Part shown: piece after piece, positions 7,860 to 16,392 of the stretch | Position numbering within the stretch: position 1 is the first letter of the stretch | Layout: each line of letters starts with the position of its first letter | Virus record (IMG/VR): IMGVR_UViG_3300021961_010701 | Span: 1-46,182 of that record | Strand: one strand, 5' to 3' | DNA length: 46,182 bases | DNA from: a virus | The notes under the pieces: model-generated | What the model saw: only the letters and a program-made list of their open reading frames with translations | The model's database searches: none | What the model was told of the DNA's origin: nothing | Translations under genes and position numbers: made by a program

Positions 7860-8102
7860 TCACCACCCCTTTTTGGTACCGTGTTTTTCGTTCCAATTGT
7901 AGCCAGCGGTGTAAGCAACAATTTCTTTTACTGTCATGTCAGCCAGCTCTACTTTTTCAGTGTTATAAGTTTCACCCACAAAGTAGTGGGGGTTGAACTC
8001 ACGGTGATAATAACTGTCAGCGGTGCCGCGATCAAACGGGCCGCCGTGACGAGCGTCATACTCAACGCCATTAAATTCAACGATGTCAATTTCTTTCAAC
8101 AT
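7860..8102 (-). CDS. Small phage protein of unknown function
   Basis: An 80-residue acidic, aromatic-rich protein starting MLKEIDIVEFNGVEYDARHGG. No motif is recognised. It starts 1 base below the stop of the preceding gene, in an operon fed by the copied promoter at 8415-8443. Confidence 0.6.
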   Translation of the reverse strand: MLKEIDIVEFNGVEYDARHGGPFDRGTADSYYHREFNPHYFVGETYNTEKVELADMTVKEIVAYTAGYNWNEKHGTKKGW

Positions 8103-8103
8103 T

Positions 8104-8385
8104 TTACTCGACTTTCATAAAATAAGTTCGCAAAATCCATTTGGCACGATTGAGACACTGGCGCTGATCTTCCAGGATGTTAGCCAATGTGTCGCTGTCA
8201 TAAGGACCGTAACTGACCATTTCTTGGCAGTCCGACATCAGGCTCATTGCCATCATTGCGGGACCCGAAAAGCGGAATGTAATGCTTTGCTCTACCGCTT
8301 CGCGCATCTGCGCTTCGGTGCAGCCATACATGCCCACCTCACGCTTTTCTGTTGGGGATAGTGCTTCGTAAATTGCTGTTGCCAT
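8104..8385 (-). CDS. Small phage protein of unknown function
   Basis: A 93-residue, probably helical protein with many Met and Glu residues. The start is ATG 8385 (M-A-T-A-I-Y-E), preceded six bases upstream by AAGGAG; the longer frame from 8391 would need a TTG codon. It is the first gene behind one of the repeated sigma70-type promoters, suggesting early expression. Confidence 0.65.
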   Translation of the reverse strand: MATAIYEALSPTEKREVGMYGCTEAQMREAVEQSITFRFSGPAMMAMSLMSDCQEMVSYGPYDSDTLANILEDQRQCLNRAKWILRTYFMKVE

Positions 8386-8414
8386 TTTCAACTCCTTTTT
8401 ACTTACTATGCATT

Positions 8415-8443
8415 ATTATAGCAAAATGGGAATTATTGGTCAA
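8415..8443 (-). promoter_or_regulatory. Sigma70-type promoter, copied family member 1
   Basis: Minus strand TTGACC (8438-8443), 17-base spacer, TATAAT (8415-8420). The spacer AATAATTCCCATTTTGC is identical to the spacer of the promoter at 19150 and one base different from that at 19746. It lies immediately downstream of a terminator and upstream of the 93-residue gene. Confidence 0.8.
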
Positions 8444-8448
8444 CAAAA

Positions 8449-8471
8449 AAGAATGTGGCAAAAATGCCACA
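8449..8471 (-). terminator. Rho-independent terminator of the lysine-oxidation operon
   Basis: On the minus strand the perfect stem TGTGGCA/TGCCACA with an AT-only loop is followed by a T-rich run (ATTCTTTTTTG). It sits 24 bases past the stop of the 184-residue gene and just before the promoter of the next unit. Confidence 0.8.
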
Positions 8472-8494
8472 GATTTAAACTATTTTTGTTAAAT

Positions 8495-9049
8495 TTAAAT
8501 TTTAATATCGTTTCCACAATCAAAACTTAAAATGATTCTAGGAAAAACGGTCCCAATTCGATATAAGCCGTGTATTGCGTAAACATTTATTATTGTTGGT
8601 TTAGTAAGAATATTACTAGTTTCAAACACACATTCATCTTCCTGATATCCTAAGTACGTTTGTCCTGTGGGAAGCTGTAATTTTTTTGGTTCCGCAGAAG
8701 ATGAAAAGAATTTGGTCTCAATACTGGTTCCATTTAGTATCGGCCAGTTTAAACGATATTGTGAAAAACCTCGGTTACCATCTTGATGTAAACTATATTT
8801 GCCGTACTTTGCATCCATTACATCCAACGGTTCAATTGGATATGCAAAAACAATACACTTAGTTGGTAACTTTCCAGTAATAGACTTTATTGCTGACTTC
8901 AATTCAGGAACTGCAACCAACACTGGCCCAACATCTATTTCATTCCAAGTATTCGTATAGTTTTGTGCAAAAGACAAAACATGTGGTATTAATTTTGATT
9001 GAATGACATCAAAATTGTCTACGTCAAATTCTTTAAAATAGATAGTCAT
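8495..9049 (-). CDS. Possible 2OG-Fe(II) oxygenase-like phage protein
   Basis: A 184-residue protein. An H-x-D pair occurs in S-L-H-Q-D-G-N near residue 93, followed by a R-L-N-W-P-I-L-N strand. A distal histidine and arginine occur in A-I-H-G-L-Y-R and P-R-I-I-L-S-F near the C-terminus. This order (HxD, inner strand, H, R) resembles the 2-oxoglutarate/Fe oxygenase fold seen in phage proteins, but the match is by pattern only. It is the last gene of the cupin/dehydrogenase operon, six bases after the ALDH gene, and is followed by a terminator. Confidence 0.45.
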   Translation of the reverse strand: MTIYFKEFDVDNFDVIQSKLIPHVLSFAQNYTNTWNEIDVGPVLVAVPELKSAIKSITGKLPTKCIVFAYPIEPLDVMDAKYGKYSLHQDGNRGFSQYRLNWPILNGTSIETKFFSSSAEPKKLQLPTGQTYLGYQEDECVFETSNILTKPTIINVYAIHGLYRIGTVFPRIILSFDCGNDIKI

Positions 9050-9054
9050 GTTTA

Positions 9055-10428
9055 CTATTCAAATTTAATGCCCTGTGCTAGTGGCAGTTCACCACTATAA
9101 TTGATTACTGTGGTTACACGGCGCATGTATGCTTTCCATGCGTCACTGCCACTTTCTCTACCACCACCTGTAGCCTTCTCACCTCCGAAGGCCCCGCCGA
9201 TTTCCGCTCCCGATGTGCTAGTATTTACATTAACAATGCCAGTATAACTTTCAGCAAGGAATCGTTCTGCTTCATTTACATCTTGTGTGTAGATGGAGGA
9301 GCTCAAGCCTTGGCGAACGCAGTTGGCTAGTTCAATTGCTTCATCCAATGTCTTATAAGGAATCACATACAGTATTGGAGCAAACGTTTCTTCATGCATA
9401 ATTGGCAAGTGGGCGTCGGCGCGAATGATAACAGGTGTTACATATGGACCCCATGTGCTCAACATATCCAGTTGATCGCCGCCACATACAACTTTGCCGC
9501 CTTGCTCCTTAGCGGTAGCGATAGCAGTCATCATACGATCAGCGGCGGTTTGATTAACCAGGGGGCCCATTAGTGTTTCTTCTTTGCCCGGGAAATCAAT
9601 CTTGATTGTAGCATATGCTTTGGCCATACGCTCAACAACAGCATCAATAACGCTTTCGTGAACAATTAAGCGACGTAAACTTGTGCAACGTTGACCACTT
9701 GTGCCAACTGCTGCAAACACGCTGCCTTTAACTGCTAAATCAACGTCGGCGTGCTTGCTTACAATGCTGGCATTATTGCCACCTAGTTCTAGTAATACCT
9801 TGCCTAGACGTCCAGCCACTATGTTACCAACTTCTACACCCATTCCTTCACTGCCTGTGGCACTGATTAAATTAACTCTAGCATCACGTGCCAATGATTT
9901 AGCAACGTCTTGGCCGCCATATACCAGTTGATTTACATTTGCATAGTCAGACATGGATTCTCGGGACAACGCTTCAAGCCATGCTTCTTGCACTAGATCT
10001 GCACAAAATTCTCCATAAACACTGGGCTTCCAAATAACGCTATTGCCAGCCACAGCAGCAACACAAAAATTCCAAGCCCATACAGCAACAGGAAAGTTAA
10101 AGGCAGTGATTACACCAACTACACCCAGTGGTTGCCAAGTTTCTTGTAGCCTATGTCCCGGGCGCTCACTGGGCATTGTAAGTCCATACAGTTGGCGACT
10201 CAATCCCACAGCAAAGTCACACATGTCAATGGCTTCTTGTACTTCTCCACGGCTTTCGCGTATGGTCTTGCCCATGTCATTAGTGATTGCTTGGCTGATT
10301 TCTTCTTTGCGTTCGCGCAGCACTTCGCCAAATGTTCGAATAACTTCGCCACGCCGTGGTGCGGGCACACGTCGCCAGGCGTCAAACGCACTTCGCGCTT
10401 GTTCAATAATATTATTTGTAGCAGTCAT
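9055..10428 (-). CDS. Aldehyde dehydrogenase, ALDH7/aminoadipate-semialdehyde type
   Basis: An NAD(P)-dependent aldehyde dehydrogenase of 457 residues from ATG 10428. The catalytic base is E214 in L-L-E-L-G-G and the nucleophile C248 in G-Q-R-C-T-S. The P-L-G-V-V-G-V-I-T-A-F-N-F-P and W-K-P-S strings form the cofactor site. G-T-S-G-Q-R-C-T-S-L-R-R-L is the ALDH7 (antiquitin/AmaB) signature, the group that oxidises alpha-aminoadipate semialdehyde. The longer frame from 10521 overlaps the upstream gene and lacks homology-like sequence. A 17-base overlap with the lysine-dehydrogenase-like gene suggests coupling. It is slightly shorter than typical ALDH7 (about 500). Confidence 0.88.
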   Translation of the reverse strand: MTATNNIIEQARSAFDAWRRVPAPRRGEVIRTFGEVLRERKEEISQAITNDMGKTIRESRGEVQEAIDMCDFAVGLSRQLYGLTMPSERPGHRLQETWQPLGVVGVITAFNFPVAVWAWNFCVAAVAGNSVIWKPSVYGEFCADLVQEAWLEALSRESMSDYANVNQLVYGGQDVAKSLARDARVNLISATGSEGMGVEVGNIVAGRLGKVLLELGGNNASIVSKHADVDLAVKGSVFAAVGTSGQRCTSLRRLIVHESVIDAVVERMAKAYATIKIDFPGKEETLMGPLVNQTAADRMMTAIATAKEQGGKVVCGGDQLDMLSTWGPYVTPVIIRADAHLPIMHEETFAPILYVIPYKTLDEAIELANCVRQGLSSSIYTQDVNEAERFLAESYTGIVNVNTSTSGAEIGGAFGGEKATGGGRESGSDAWKAYMRRVTTVINYSGELPLAQGIKFE

Positions 10429-11431
10429 TATATTGGCTATTCCATACTGAATCATAATCCAATTGCTCTTGAGCAATCCATCCTGACAAGTGGTCAAGTT
10501 TACCCTGTGCCCAACTGTCAATTACACACATAACGCCACTGCCCGTGGTTTGTTGAATAGCAGTCATACGATCTGTACACTTGACAATCTTGCTGTACTG
10601 CCTTGTGGAGAATTTGTTACCAATCCAACCATCAACATCAATAAGGATAACCACTTGGTCATTAACAGTTTGGGGGATGTTTTCGTTAAACAACTTGATA
10701 TAAGTTTCAAAGTTGTTTTTAAGTCCAAGGTTTTCTTTGAGAAAACTCATGATCTTCCAGTGTCCCGGAAAGCGTAGAGTTTTGTACGTTACGTCGTTGG
10801 CACGGTTCTGATAGCTTTCTGCTAAACTACCCAGTCCACCACTTGTTGTTGCTGCTTCAAGTGCGTGATTTTGTACAGTCACATTAGATAGTAGTGTTAG
10901 TGGCTCCAGCGAAGTAAGTTTGCCCGAACGTAGTGCAGGACAAGGGTGAATGTATTCGTTGATTAGCCCTTCGGTGCTCCACGTGCGATAGTAGCCAATG
11001 TGATTGTTGGCATCAACAGGTAGTGCACCTACTTTGATTTCGATATTGTTTACACGATCAAACTGGCCAGCAAGGTGATTGGCAATAATACTAACCATAC
11101 CCGGGGCAAGACCGCATTGTGTGACAAAACGTGTGGGAGTGTTAAACGATTTTATAAAATCAGTAATCTCCACACTTTCAGTTAGGTCAAAATAATCAGT
11201 ACCAGTTTGATTGCAAATTTCTGCTATTTTTCTATTCAAGAAAAAAGGCGTACTTGCCAGCACACCATCATGGTTGGTAATAATATCTATTAGTGTTTTG
11301 CGGTCAGACAAGTCGTGTCCAGTGGACAAATCATATCCGTTGACAGCAGCAAAATCAGTGGTATTATTTTTTAGTGTTTCTAGTACATAGCTACCAATAT
11401 GTCCCAGACCTAGTATGGCCAGTTTTTTCAT
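10412..11431 (-). CDS. Lysine 6-dehydrogenase/saccharopine dehydrogenase-like oxidoreductase
   Basis: A 339-residue Rossmann oxidoreductase with GLGHIG at residues 8-13. The order of later motifs (Q-C-G-L-A-P-G-M, a V-G-A-L-P strand, W-S-T-E-G-L-I-N-E-Y, T-S-G-G-L-G-S-L, Y-K-T-L-R-F-P-G-H) matches L-lysine 6-dehydrogenase more closely than two-domain saccharopine dehydrogenases. That enzyme oxidises the epsilon-amino group of lysine to alpha-aminoadipate semialdehyde. The overlapping downstream gene encodes the enzyme that would oxidise that product, strongly supporting the pairing. Homospermidine- or carboxynorspermidine-forming relatives are the main alternatives. Confidence 0.72.
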   Translation of the reverse strand: MKKLAILGLGHIGSYVLETLKNNTTDFAAVNGYDLSTGHDLSDRKTLIDIITNHDGVLASTPFFLNRKIAEICNQTGTDYFDLTESVEITDFIKSFNTPTRFVTQCGLAPGMVSIIANHLAGQFDRVNNIEIKVGALPVDANNHIGYYRTWSTEGLINEYIHPCPALRSGKLTSLEPLTLLSNVTVQNHALEAATTSGGLGSLAESYQNRANDVTYKTLRFPGHWKIMSFLKENLGLKNNFETYIKLFNENIPQTVNDQVVILIDVDGWIGNKFSTRQYSKIVKCTDRMTAIQQTTGSGVMCVIDSWAQGKLDHLSGWIAQEQLDYDSVWNSQYNDCYK

Positions 11432-11439
11432 GCAATAAT

Positions 11440-11898
11440 TTATGCCTTTTTGCGGCGCATGTTAAAAAATTCCAAGTTTGGTACCCACTTGTTGTTGACC
11501 AAAAATCCCCATTCGCGTTGGTGTGGTCCTGGTATAAACAGCGTCCACGCTGTAACACCGGGTTCAAGCTCAATGCGGTGATAGCTGGTAGCACGGCAAA
11601 CTCGAAAGTGTCCCGGTCCCCGCCAAACACGCTCTTCACCTAATTTTACATCACCAAAAGAATTAAAAACTGGCACCCATTCCCAGTAGCCGCCCTTGAG
11701 AATCAGCGTAAAGTAGGGCCAAGGATGGTCATGCAGCTCATCGGGATCGGACTTGAGAAATTTGTGAACAAAGATATTAAAAGGAAAACGTTTGCGATCT
11801 TTGAGGAACAGATAGTAGCGTTCTAAATATGGCTCTTCTGCTGTACGATCAAGAATTAAACGATAACGACCCAGTCGTTGAAAGAGTTGTTTTATCAT
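11440..11898 (-). CDS. Conserved phage cupin-like protein
   Basis: A 152-residue protein with a cupin-type metal strand: H-D-H-P-W-P-Y at about residues 56-62, then an L-I-L-K-G-G-Y-W-E strand, and R-I-E-L then W-T-L-F-I-P-G-P near the C-terminus. Related proteins occur in T4-like phages without proven activity. It is first in the operon with the lysine-dehydrogenase-like and ALDH7-like genes and is separated from them by 8 bases. It might modify a small metabolite; unknown. Confidence 0.65.
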   Translation of the reverse strand: MIKQLFQRLGRYRLILDRTAEEPYLERYYLFLKDRKRFPFNIFVHKFLKSDPDELHDHPWPYFTLILKGGYWEWVPVFNSFGDVKLGEERVWRGPGHFRVCRATSYHRIELEPGVTAWTLFIPGPHQREWGFLVNNKWVPNLEFFNMRRKKA

Positions 11899-11930
11899 AT
11901 GTTTATGTATACTAACATGATTTAACTAAA

Positions 11931-11955
11931 GAAAAAAGGCTACCGTGGAGGCAGC
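11931..11955 (-). terminator. Rho-independent terminator of the HTH gene
   Basis: Minus-strand stem GGCTGCC/GGTAGCC (one mismatch) with a short loop, followed by CCTTTTTTCTTT. It lies 42 bases past the stop of the 88-residue gene. Confidence 0.75.
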
Positions 11956-11996
11956 CTCTTTTCATGTGTCCAGTGTGAATTGGACAGCGAGTGGGT

Positions 11997-12263
11997 TCAA
12001 ACCAGGCCTAAGCTCAGAGCTTTGTAGCCAGCAGCGACGAGCTTGCGAGAAGGCTTGCCGATTTTGTACTCGGTTACAGTAACGCCGTTGCCAGCTTTAC
12101 GTGTATCAGCATAAACAGCAAAACCGTTTTGGCGGATACGAGACACTTCAGCAGAAATGTTCTTGATACCAAAACGCTTGGCGGCTTGGCTAGCAGTAAC
12201 TACTTCGCCCGAATTCAGGGCAGAAAACAGTTTGTAAGTTTTTGTTTCAGGATTAAAACGCAT
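11997..12263 (-). CDS. Small helix-turn-helix phage protein
   Basis: An 88-residue basic protein. Residues about 14-45 (N-S-G-E-V-V-T-A-S-Q-A-A-K-R-F-G-I-K-N-I-S-A-E-V-S-R-I-R) form a helix-turn-helix-like unit, followed by a two-strand wing (F-A-V-Y-A-D-T, V-T-E-Y-K-I-G). Similar short winged-HTH proteins occur in T4-like marine phages. It is a monocistronic unit with its own sigma70-type promoter and terminator, and two palindromes in its leader could allow autoregulation. It may act on DNA as a regulator or structural protein. Confidence 0.72.
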   Translation of the reverse strand: MRFNPETKTYKLFSALNSGEVVTASQAAKRFGIKNISAEVSRIRQNGFAVYADTRKAGNGVTVTEYKIGKPSRKLVAAGYKALSLGLV

Positions 12264-12282
12264 AAAATGTTACCTTTCTTAA

Positions 12283-12310
12283 GTTAATTAACATTAGCTG
12301 TTTTAACAGC
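12283..12310. promoter_or_regulatory. Two palindromes in the leader of the HTH gene
   Basis: GTTAATTAAC (12283-12292) and GCTGTTTTAACAGC (12297-12310) are perfect inverted repeats between the promoter and start codon of the HTH gene. They are candidate autoregulatory operators. Confidence 0.4.
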
Positions 12311-12318
12311 ATGAACGT

Positions 12319-12347
12319 ATTGTATTAGAAATTTTGGTGATTTACAA
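12319..12347 (-). promoter_or_regulatory. Sigma70-type promoter of the HTH gene
   Basis: Minus strand TTGTAA (12342-12347), 17-base spacer, TACAAT (12319-12324). Placed 56 bases before ATG 12263. Confidence 0.6.
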
Positions 12348-12369
12348 TAGTTTTTGAATAGCATTTAAC

Positions 12370-12377
12370 CATAAATA
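12370..12377 (+). promoter_or_regulatory. T4-late-like promoter of the tail-fibre genes
   Basis: CATAAATA, one base from the T4 late consensus TATAAATA, 29 bases before ATG 12407. Confidence 0.6.
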
Positions 12378-12406
12378 ACAGAAATGGCAAAACAAGGACT
12401 ATAACA

Positions 12407-15178
12407 ATGGCTCAATTAATTATAGATACAGGTGCGGCTCCAAATGACGGCACTGGCGATCCGCTACGCACAGCGTTTACTGAAACTAATAACAATTTTA
12501 CTGCAATTTGGACAGCCGGGCCAGTTGATTCTAATGTACGCATAGTTAACAATACAATTCTAACACTAAACACTAACGGAAACTTAGTTCTTGCCCCCAA
12601 CGGTGTAGGCAAAGTTGTAGCCAATGTAGACATTGTTCCTAATAGCTCAAATATTCGAAATTTAGGCAGTTCTTCAAATCGTTGGAATACAGTTTATTCT
12701 CAATATTTAAATGTAGATAATACAGTTAGTATAGCAGGTGATGTTGTAATAGGCGGTAATTTAACAGTTACAGGCGACTCAATTGAATTGGGCAATATTA
12801 TCACTGATGCATTGACCATCCAACTTGGTAACACAGCCAGTACCGAATTGGCTGCTAACGGAGCAGGTGTAACGGTTGGTTCAAATGACGATATAGCAAC
12901 TATTTTATACAACGCCGCCGGCAATGTGTGGACCACCAATATTGGTATTAGCGCCGTTGGAAATATCACCGCTCCATATTTTATTGGCAACGGTTCACAA
13001 TTAACTGGGTTGCCCGATACTTATGCCAACGCCAACGTAGTGTCATACGCCGAAGTGGGTTGGGCTGGTAATATTATTCCTAGTGCCGACAACACTTACA
13101 GTCTGGGCAATGCCACTAACCAATGGAGTGAATTGCATGTAGCCAATGCCACCATTTATATCGGTGGTGTAGCGTTAGGTGTTACTGGTAATACACTAAC
13201 TGTTGATGGCGAGGCTGTGCTGAGTAACGATTCTGCCAGTTCTATCACCACTACAGGCAACATTACAGCTGGAAATTTATCTGCCAACGATATCAGCGTT
13301 AGTGGAGATATTGTCATGACCAATGGCAAAATCAATACTAGTAGAATCCGATCAAGGACAGACCAAGGTCAGGATCTTTGGCTTGAGGGTGAAACTGTAG
13401 TAACAATCCGAACAGACGAAGGCGGCAGCGATTACGATTGGACCTTCCGAAACGATAGCACATTAAGATTACCAAACGGTGCTATCATTAAAGATGTTGA
13501 CAATTCGATGACATTTGGTGCCGGAGCAGGCGAAACTTCTCAAGGTCATAGTGCCGTTGCTATTGGTGAAGGTGCTGGAAAGACTCAACAAGGCATTCAA
13601 GCAATCGCTGTGGGTCGCGGATCAGGCAACCATCAACAAGGTATTGGCGCAGTGGGCATAGGTTTCTGTGCTGGTGCTACTAGCCAAGGTGACTACGCAG
13701 TTGCGATTGGTTTCAAGGCTGCTCGCGGCAATATGGATGATGACGGCACACCTAACCAGCCTGCTAACAGCATTATGATTAATGCTTCAAGCACACCACT
13801 AAATGGTGATCAAGCAGGCTTGTACATTAATCCAGTAAGAGAAGATGTAGCAAACGTTGCTAAAGCAGTTTACTATAATGCTACTACAAAAGAATTAACC
13901 TACGCTGATCCAACGGGTAGTGGTGATAGTTTGATATCTGACAATTCAAACATTGCCGTTACAATTGAAAATGCTACAACTCCAGGAAACACACTAACCT
14001 GGACTTTTGATACAGATGGATTTGTGAACCTACCAAACGGTGGGGTTGTTGGAGATATATTTGACGAAGGTATGATTGGCATACAGGCCAATCCCAACGA
14101 TTCTAACTCTTATGCGTCATTGGTAAGCGGTGACAAACAGCAAGCAGTCGACGCCAGCAACAATGAAGTGATCATATGGACTGACGATGCTGCACAGGGT
14201 GGTAGTTTGACTAACCAGTGGAAATTCAACAGAGCCGGGGCGATGACATTCCCAGATAGCTCTGTACAGACTACAGCCTATACTGGAACTGTTCCTGCAG
14301 CCAACGTCACAGGATTGGCTACTGTGGCCACAAGTGGTAGTTACAACGATTTAAGTAGCCAGCCAACTATTCCAACATTAGGCAACTTCTCGCTGACCGA
14401 CAACACCATCCAAACTGGTAACGGTGTTGGTGGTATTACTTTAAGTATTTTTGGTCCTGATCAAGGTGTTCCAGATCCTGCGTTTATCAGCAGAGAGTGG
14501 ACCTTTGGCAATACAGGTGCTTTTACAAGTCCCGGAAATGTATCGGGCACAAACTTTATAGCCAGCGGTACTGTTACAGCCACAGGTAACTTGGCTGCGG
14601 GCAACATTAGCACTGCCATACTCACCACTAGCGGCGCATTGACTGTCAACAGTTCAGCTAGTATTGGAGCACAACTTACTGCCTACAGTATGGTGGTCAA
14701 CAACACCACTACACTAACAGGCAACACCAGCGCCGGTAATATCGCAGCCACTGGCAACATTGATGCCAATTACATGAATATCACGCATGATATTTCTGCC
14801 AACTATATCGATGCTGTGGCCAACATTGCTGCCGGCAACGTCATAGTGCTTGACACATTCTGGGGCGGAGCAGTCAGTGTAACTGGAAATGTAAACGGCG
14901 GCAACGTTAATGCCACTGGCAATGTCACAGCAACGTCATTTATTGGAAATGGTAGCCAACTTACAGGATTGGCCACAGTGGCCACAAGTGGTGCATACAG
15001 TGATTTGTCAGGTGCACCAACAACAGTAAGTTCATTTACCAACGATGCCAACTATGTTGCCAGCAACATTACGGGCATAACCGGTGCCGACCAAGTGACC
15101 AACATGGTATCATTGACACAGGCCGAGTATGATGCCATTACACCCAATGCATCAACTGTTTACTTTATTGTAGGTTGA
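12407..15178 (+). CDS. Long tail-fibre protein with YadA-like head segment
   Basis: A 923-residue structural protein. The N-terminus (I-D-T-G-A-A-P-N-D-G-T-G-D-P-L-R, N-N-N-F-T-A-I-W) is the attachment module seen in fibres and baseplate proteins of T4-like aquatic phages. The rest is low-complexity beta-strand repeat (S-G-N-I-T-A-G-N style). F-I-G-N-G-S-Q-L-T-G-L occurs twice and A-T-V-A-T-S-G-x-Y-x-D-L-S twice. Residues about 369-446 hold repeats of A-V-A-I-G-x-G-A-G and Q-Q-G, like the trimeric left-handed roll of YadA-type adhesin heads, followed by a G-L-Y-I-N-P-V-R strand. It is probably a trimeric fibre for host recognition. AAGGA precedes the start. Confidence 0.85.
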   Translation: MAQLIIDTGAAPNDGTGDPLRTAFTETNNNFTAIWTAGPVDSNVRIVNNTILTLNTNGNLVLAPNGVGKVVANVDIVPNSSNIRNLGSSSNRWNTVYSQYLNVDNTVSIAGDVVIGGNLTVTGDSIELGNIITDALTIQLGNTASTELAANGAGVTVGSNDDIATILYNAAGNVWTTNIGISAVGNITAPYFIGNGSQLTGLPDTYANANVVSYAEVGWAGNIIPSADNTYSLGNATNQWSELHVANATIYIGGVALGVTGNTLTVDGEAVLSNDSASSITTTGNITAGNLSANDISVSGDIVMTNGKINTSRIRSRTDQGQDLWLEGETVVTIRTDEGGSDYDWTFRNDSTLRLPNGAIIKDVDNSMTFGAGAGETSQGHSAVAIGEGAGKTQQGIQAIAVGRGSGNHQQGIGAVGIGFCAGATSQGDYAVAIGFKAARGNMDDDGTPNQPANSIMINASSTPLNGDQAGLYINPVREDVANVAKAVYYNATTKELTYADPTGSGDSLISDNSNIAVTIENATTPGNTLTWTFDTDGFVNLPNGGVVGDIFDEGMIGIQANPNDSNSYASLVSGDKQQAVDASNNEVIIWTDDAAQGGSLTNQWKFNRAGAMTFPDSSVQTTAYTGTVPAANVTGLATVATSGSYNDLSSQPTIPTLGNFSLTDNTIQTGNGVGGITLSIFGPDQGVPDPAFISREWTFGNTGAFTSPGNVSGTNFIASGTVTATGNLAAGNISTAILTTSGALTVNSSASIGAQLTAYSMVVNNTTTLTGNTSAGNIAATGNIDANYMNITHDISANYIDAVANIAAGNVIVLDTFWGGAVSVTGNVNGGNVNATGNVTATSFIGNGSQLTGLATVATSGAYSDLSGAPTTVSSFTNDANYVASNITGITGADQVTNMVSLTQAEYDAITPNASTVYFIVG

Positions 15179-15179
15179 T

Positions 15180-16004
15180 ATGAAATTTGGCTCAAATGAT
15201 ATTGCATCAGTTAAGTTAGGTTCATCAAATGTGAGTGCTGTCTATGTGGGCAGTACTCAAATATACCCTACTTCGTCACCCTATGTGGTTCCCACTGCTG
15301 TGACCAGCGGGTTGATGATGTATCTTGATCCCAGTGTGGGAGACTTAAATGATCAAAGCGGCAACGGCAGAAACGCCGCCCTATTTAACGCACCCACTAT
15401 CACCGCTGGCACAGGCGGAACTGGTGGAGCAGGCTTTGTTCAGTTAAACGGTACCAATCAGTATTTTGCCAGCGCCAACCTTTACAACTCAGCCAACAAG
15501 AGTCATACAGTGGAGATATGGGTACGCCCAGCGGCTGCTAACCAGAACTTTTTCAGTGATGCAAGTCAGCAAGACACCGACACTAACTATCACTACTCTG
15601 CAATGCAGATCTATGCGGGACCTGTCACAAACAATACAGTGATATCTAGCCTATGGTCTCCCACAGTCAATCGAGTGGTCAACGGTGCTAAGACAAACTG
15701 GCTCAACAATTGGTGGCAGATTGTAAAAACCTATAACGGCACAACACTGACTCCTTATGTGAACGGTGCGGCGGGCACAGGTGCAAGTGTAGTGTGGGAT
15801 CCACCATGGGAAGGTGCTAGTGGCGGTTTGGCCACCAGTTGGTTCCAATGTTATGGTGCCAACGAAATTACCACCTATAGCGGCACTACTGCTGGATGGT
15901 ATTCAGGTAGATACGGTATCGTGCGTGTGTACAACCGTGCGCTCAGTGCTGCCGAAGTGCTGTCCAACTACAATAACACCAAATCCGTTTACGGATTAAC
16001 CTAA
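15180..16004 (+). CDS. LamG-like fibre tip or receptor-binding protein
   Basis: A 274-residue protein. The N-terminal 35 residues repeat K-F/L-G-S-x-x-I/V-x-x-V-x-L-G-S units, an adaptor seen at the start of phage adhesins. Residues about 45-270 form a concanavalin A/LamG-like jelly roll (M-Y-L-D-P-S-V-G-D-L-N-D-Q-S-G-N-G, V-E-I-W-V-R-P, W-Y-S-G-R-Y-G-I-V-R-V-Y-N-R-A-L-S). LamG domains bind carbohydrate; here that suggests a glycan-binding fibre tip. It starts 1 base after the fibre stop and is followed by a strong terminator. Start and end are firm; the receptor is unknown. Confidence 0.8.
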   Translation: MKFGSNDIASVKLGSSNVSAVYVGSTQIYPTSSPYVVPTAVTSGLMMYLDPSVGDLNDQSGNGRNAALFNAPTITAGTGGTGGAGFVQLNGTNQYFASANLYNSANKSHTVEIWVRPAAANQNFFSDASQQDTDTNYHYSAMQIYAGPVTNNTVISSLWSPTVNRVVNGAKTNWLNNWWQIVKTYNGTTLTPYVNGAAGTGASVVWDPPWEGASGGLATSWFQCYGANEITTYSGTTAGWYSGRYGIVRVYNRALSAAEVLSNYNNTKSVYGLT

Positions 16005-16007
16005 AGA

Positions 16008-16029
16008 AAAACCACCCGAGGGTGGTTTT
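16008..16029. terminator. Bidirectional terminator after the fibre genes
   Basis: AAAACCACCC and GGGTGGTTTT form a perfect stem around GA. Flanking A-runs and T-runs serve both the plus-strand fibre transcript and the minus-strand small membrane-protein gene, which converge here. Confidence 0.85.
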
Positions 16030-16052
16030 CTATTGTATAGACTTCTAGTCTA

Positions 16053-16286
16053 TCACTTGCCGCGGTTAAACGACATATACAAAACCGCCACTGCAACCAG
16101 ACCAACTAGACCTTGGCTACCCAAAGAAGCAACGATCTTAGTAATATTGGCGATTACATCAACGCCCAAGAATGGGACGGAAGCGCCGAATAAAACTTGA
16201 AGTACAACTGCAACAGCAATCAATTTGATACCAAGATCGGTAACATGAGAGATTAAACTGTGAAACGTAGCTAATGCTTTGTCCAT
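16053..16286 (-). CDS. Small two-span membrane protein
   Basis: A 77-residue protein with two hydrophobic spans (about 17-42 and 48-72) and a charged C-terminus N-R-G-K. Size and topology fit a holin-like or pore-forming phage protein, but a clear holin lies at 36084, so another envelope role is possible. It is monocistronic, convergent with the fibre genes, and sits beside two lipoprotein genes. Confidence 0.65.
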   Translation of the reverse strand: MDKALATFHSLISHVTDLGIKLIAVAVVLQVLFGASVPFLGVDVIANITKIVASLGSQGLVGLVAVAVLYMSFNRGK

Positions 16287-16392
16287 ATAATAGACTCCTT
16301 TATAAAAGTATGAAGATCTTTAAGATCCACAGAAATATTTAAGTACTACGCTAAGATAGTGGGAATTTCTGCGGTCTTTTTGGGTGTTTTTG

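Noticed and set aside
10043-10533. Two long plus-strand ORFs over the ALDH gene
   Set aside because: They lie opposite clear catalytic sequence of the dehydrogenase and have no start signals.
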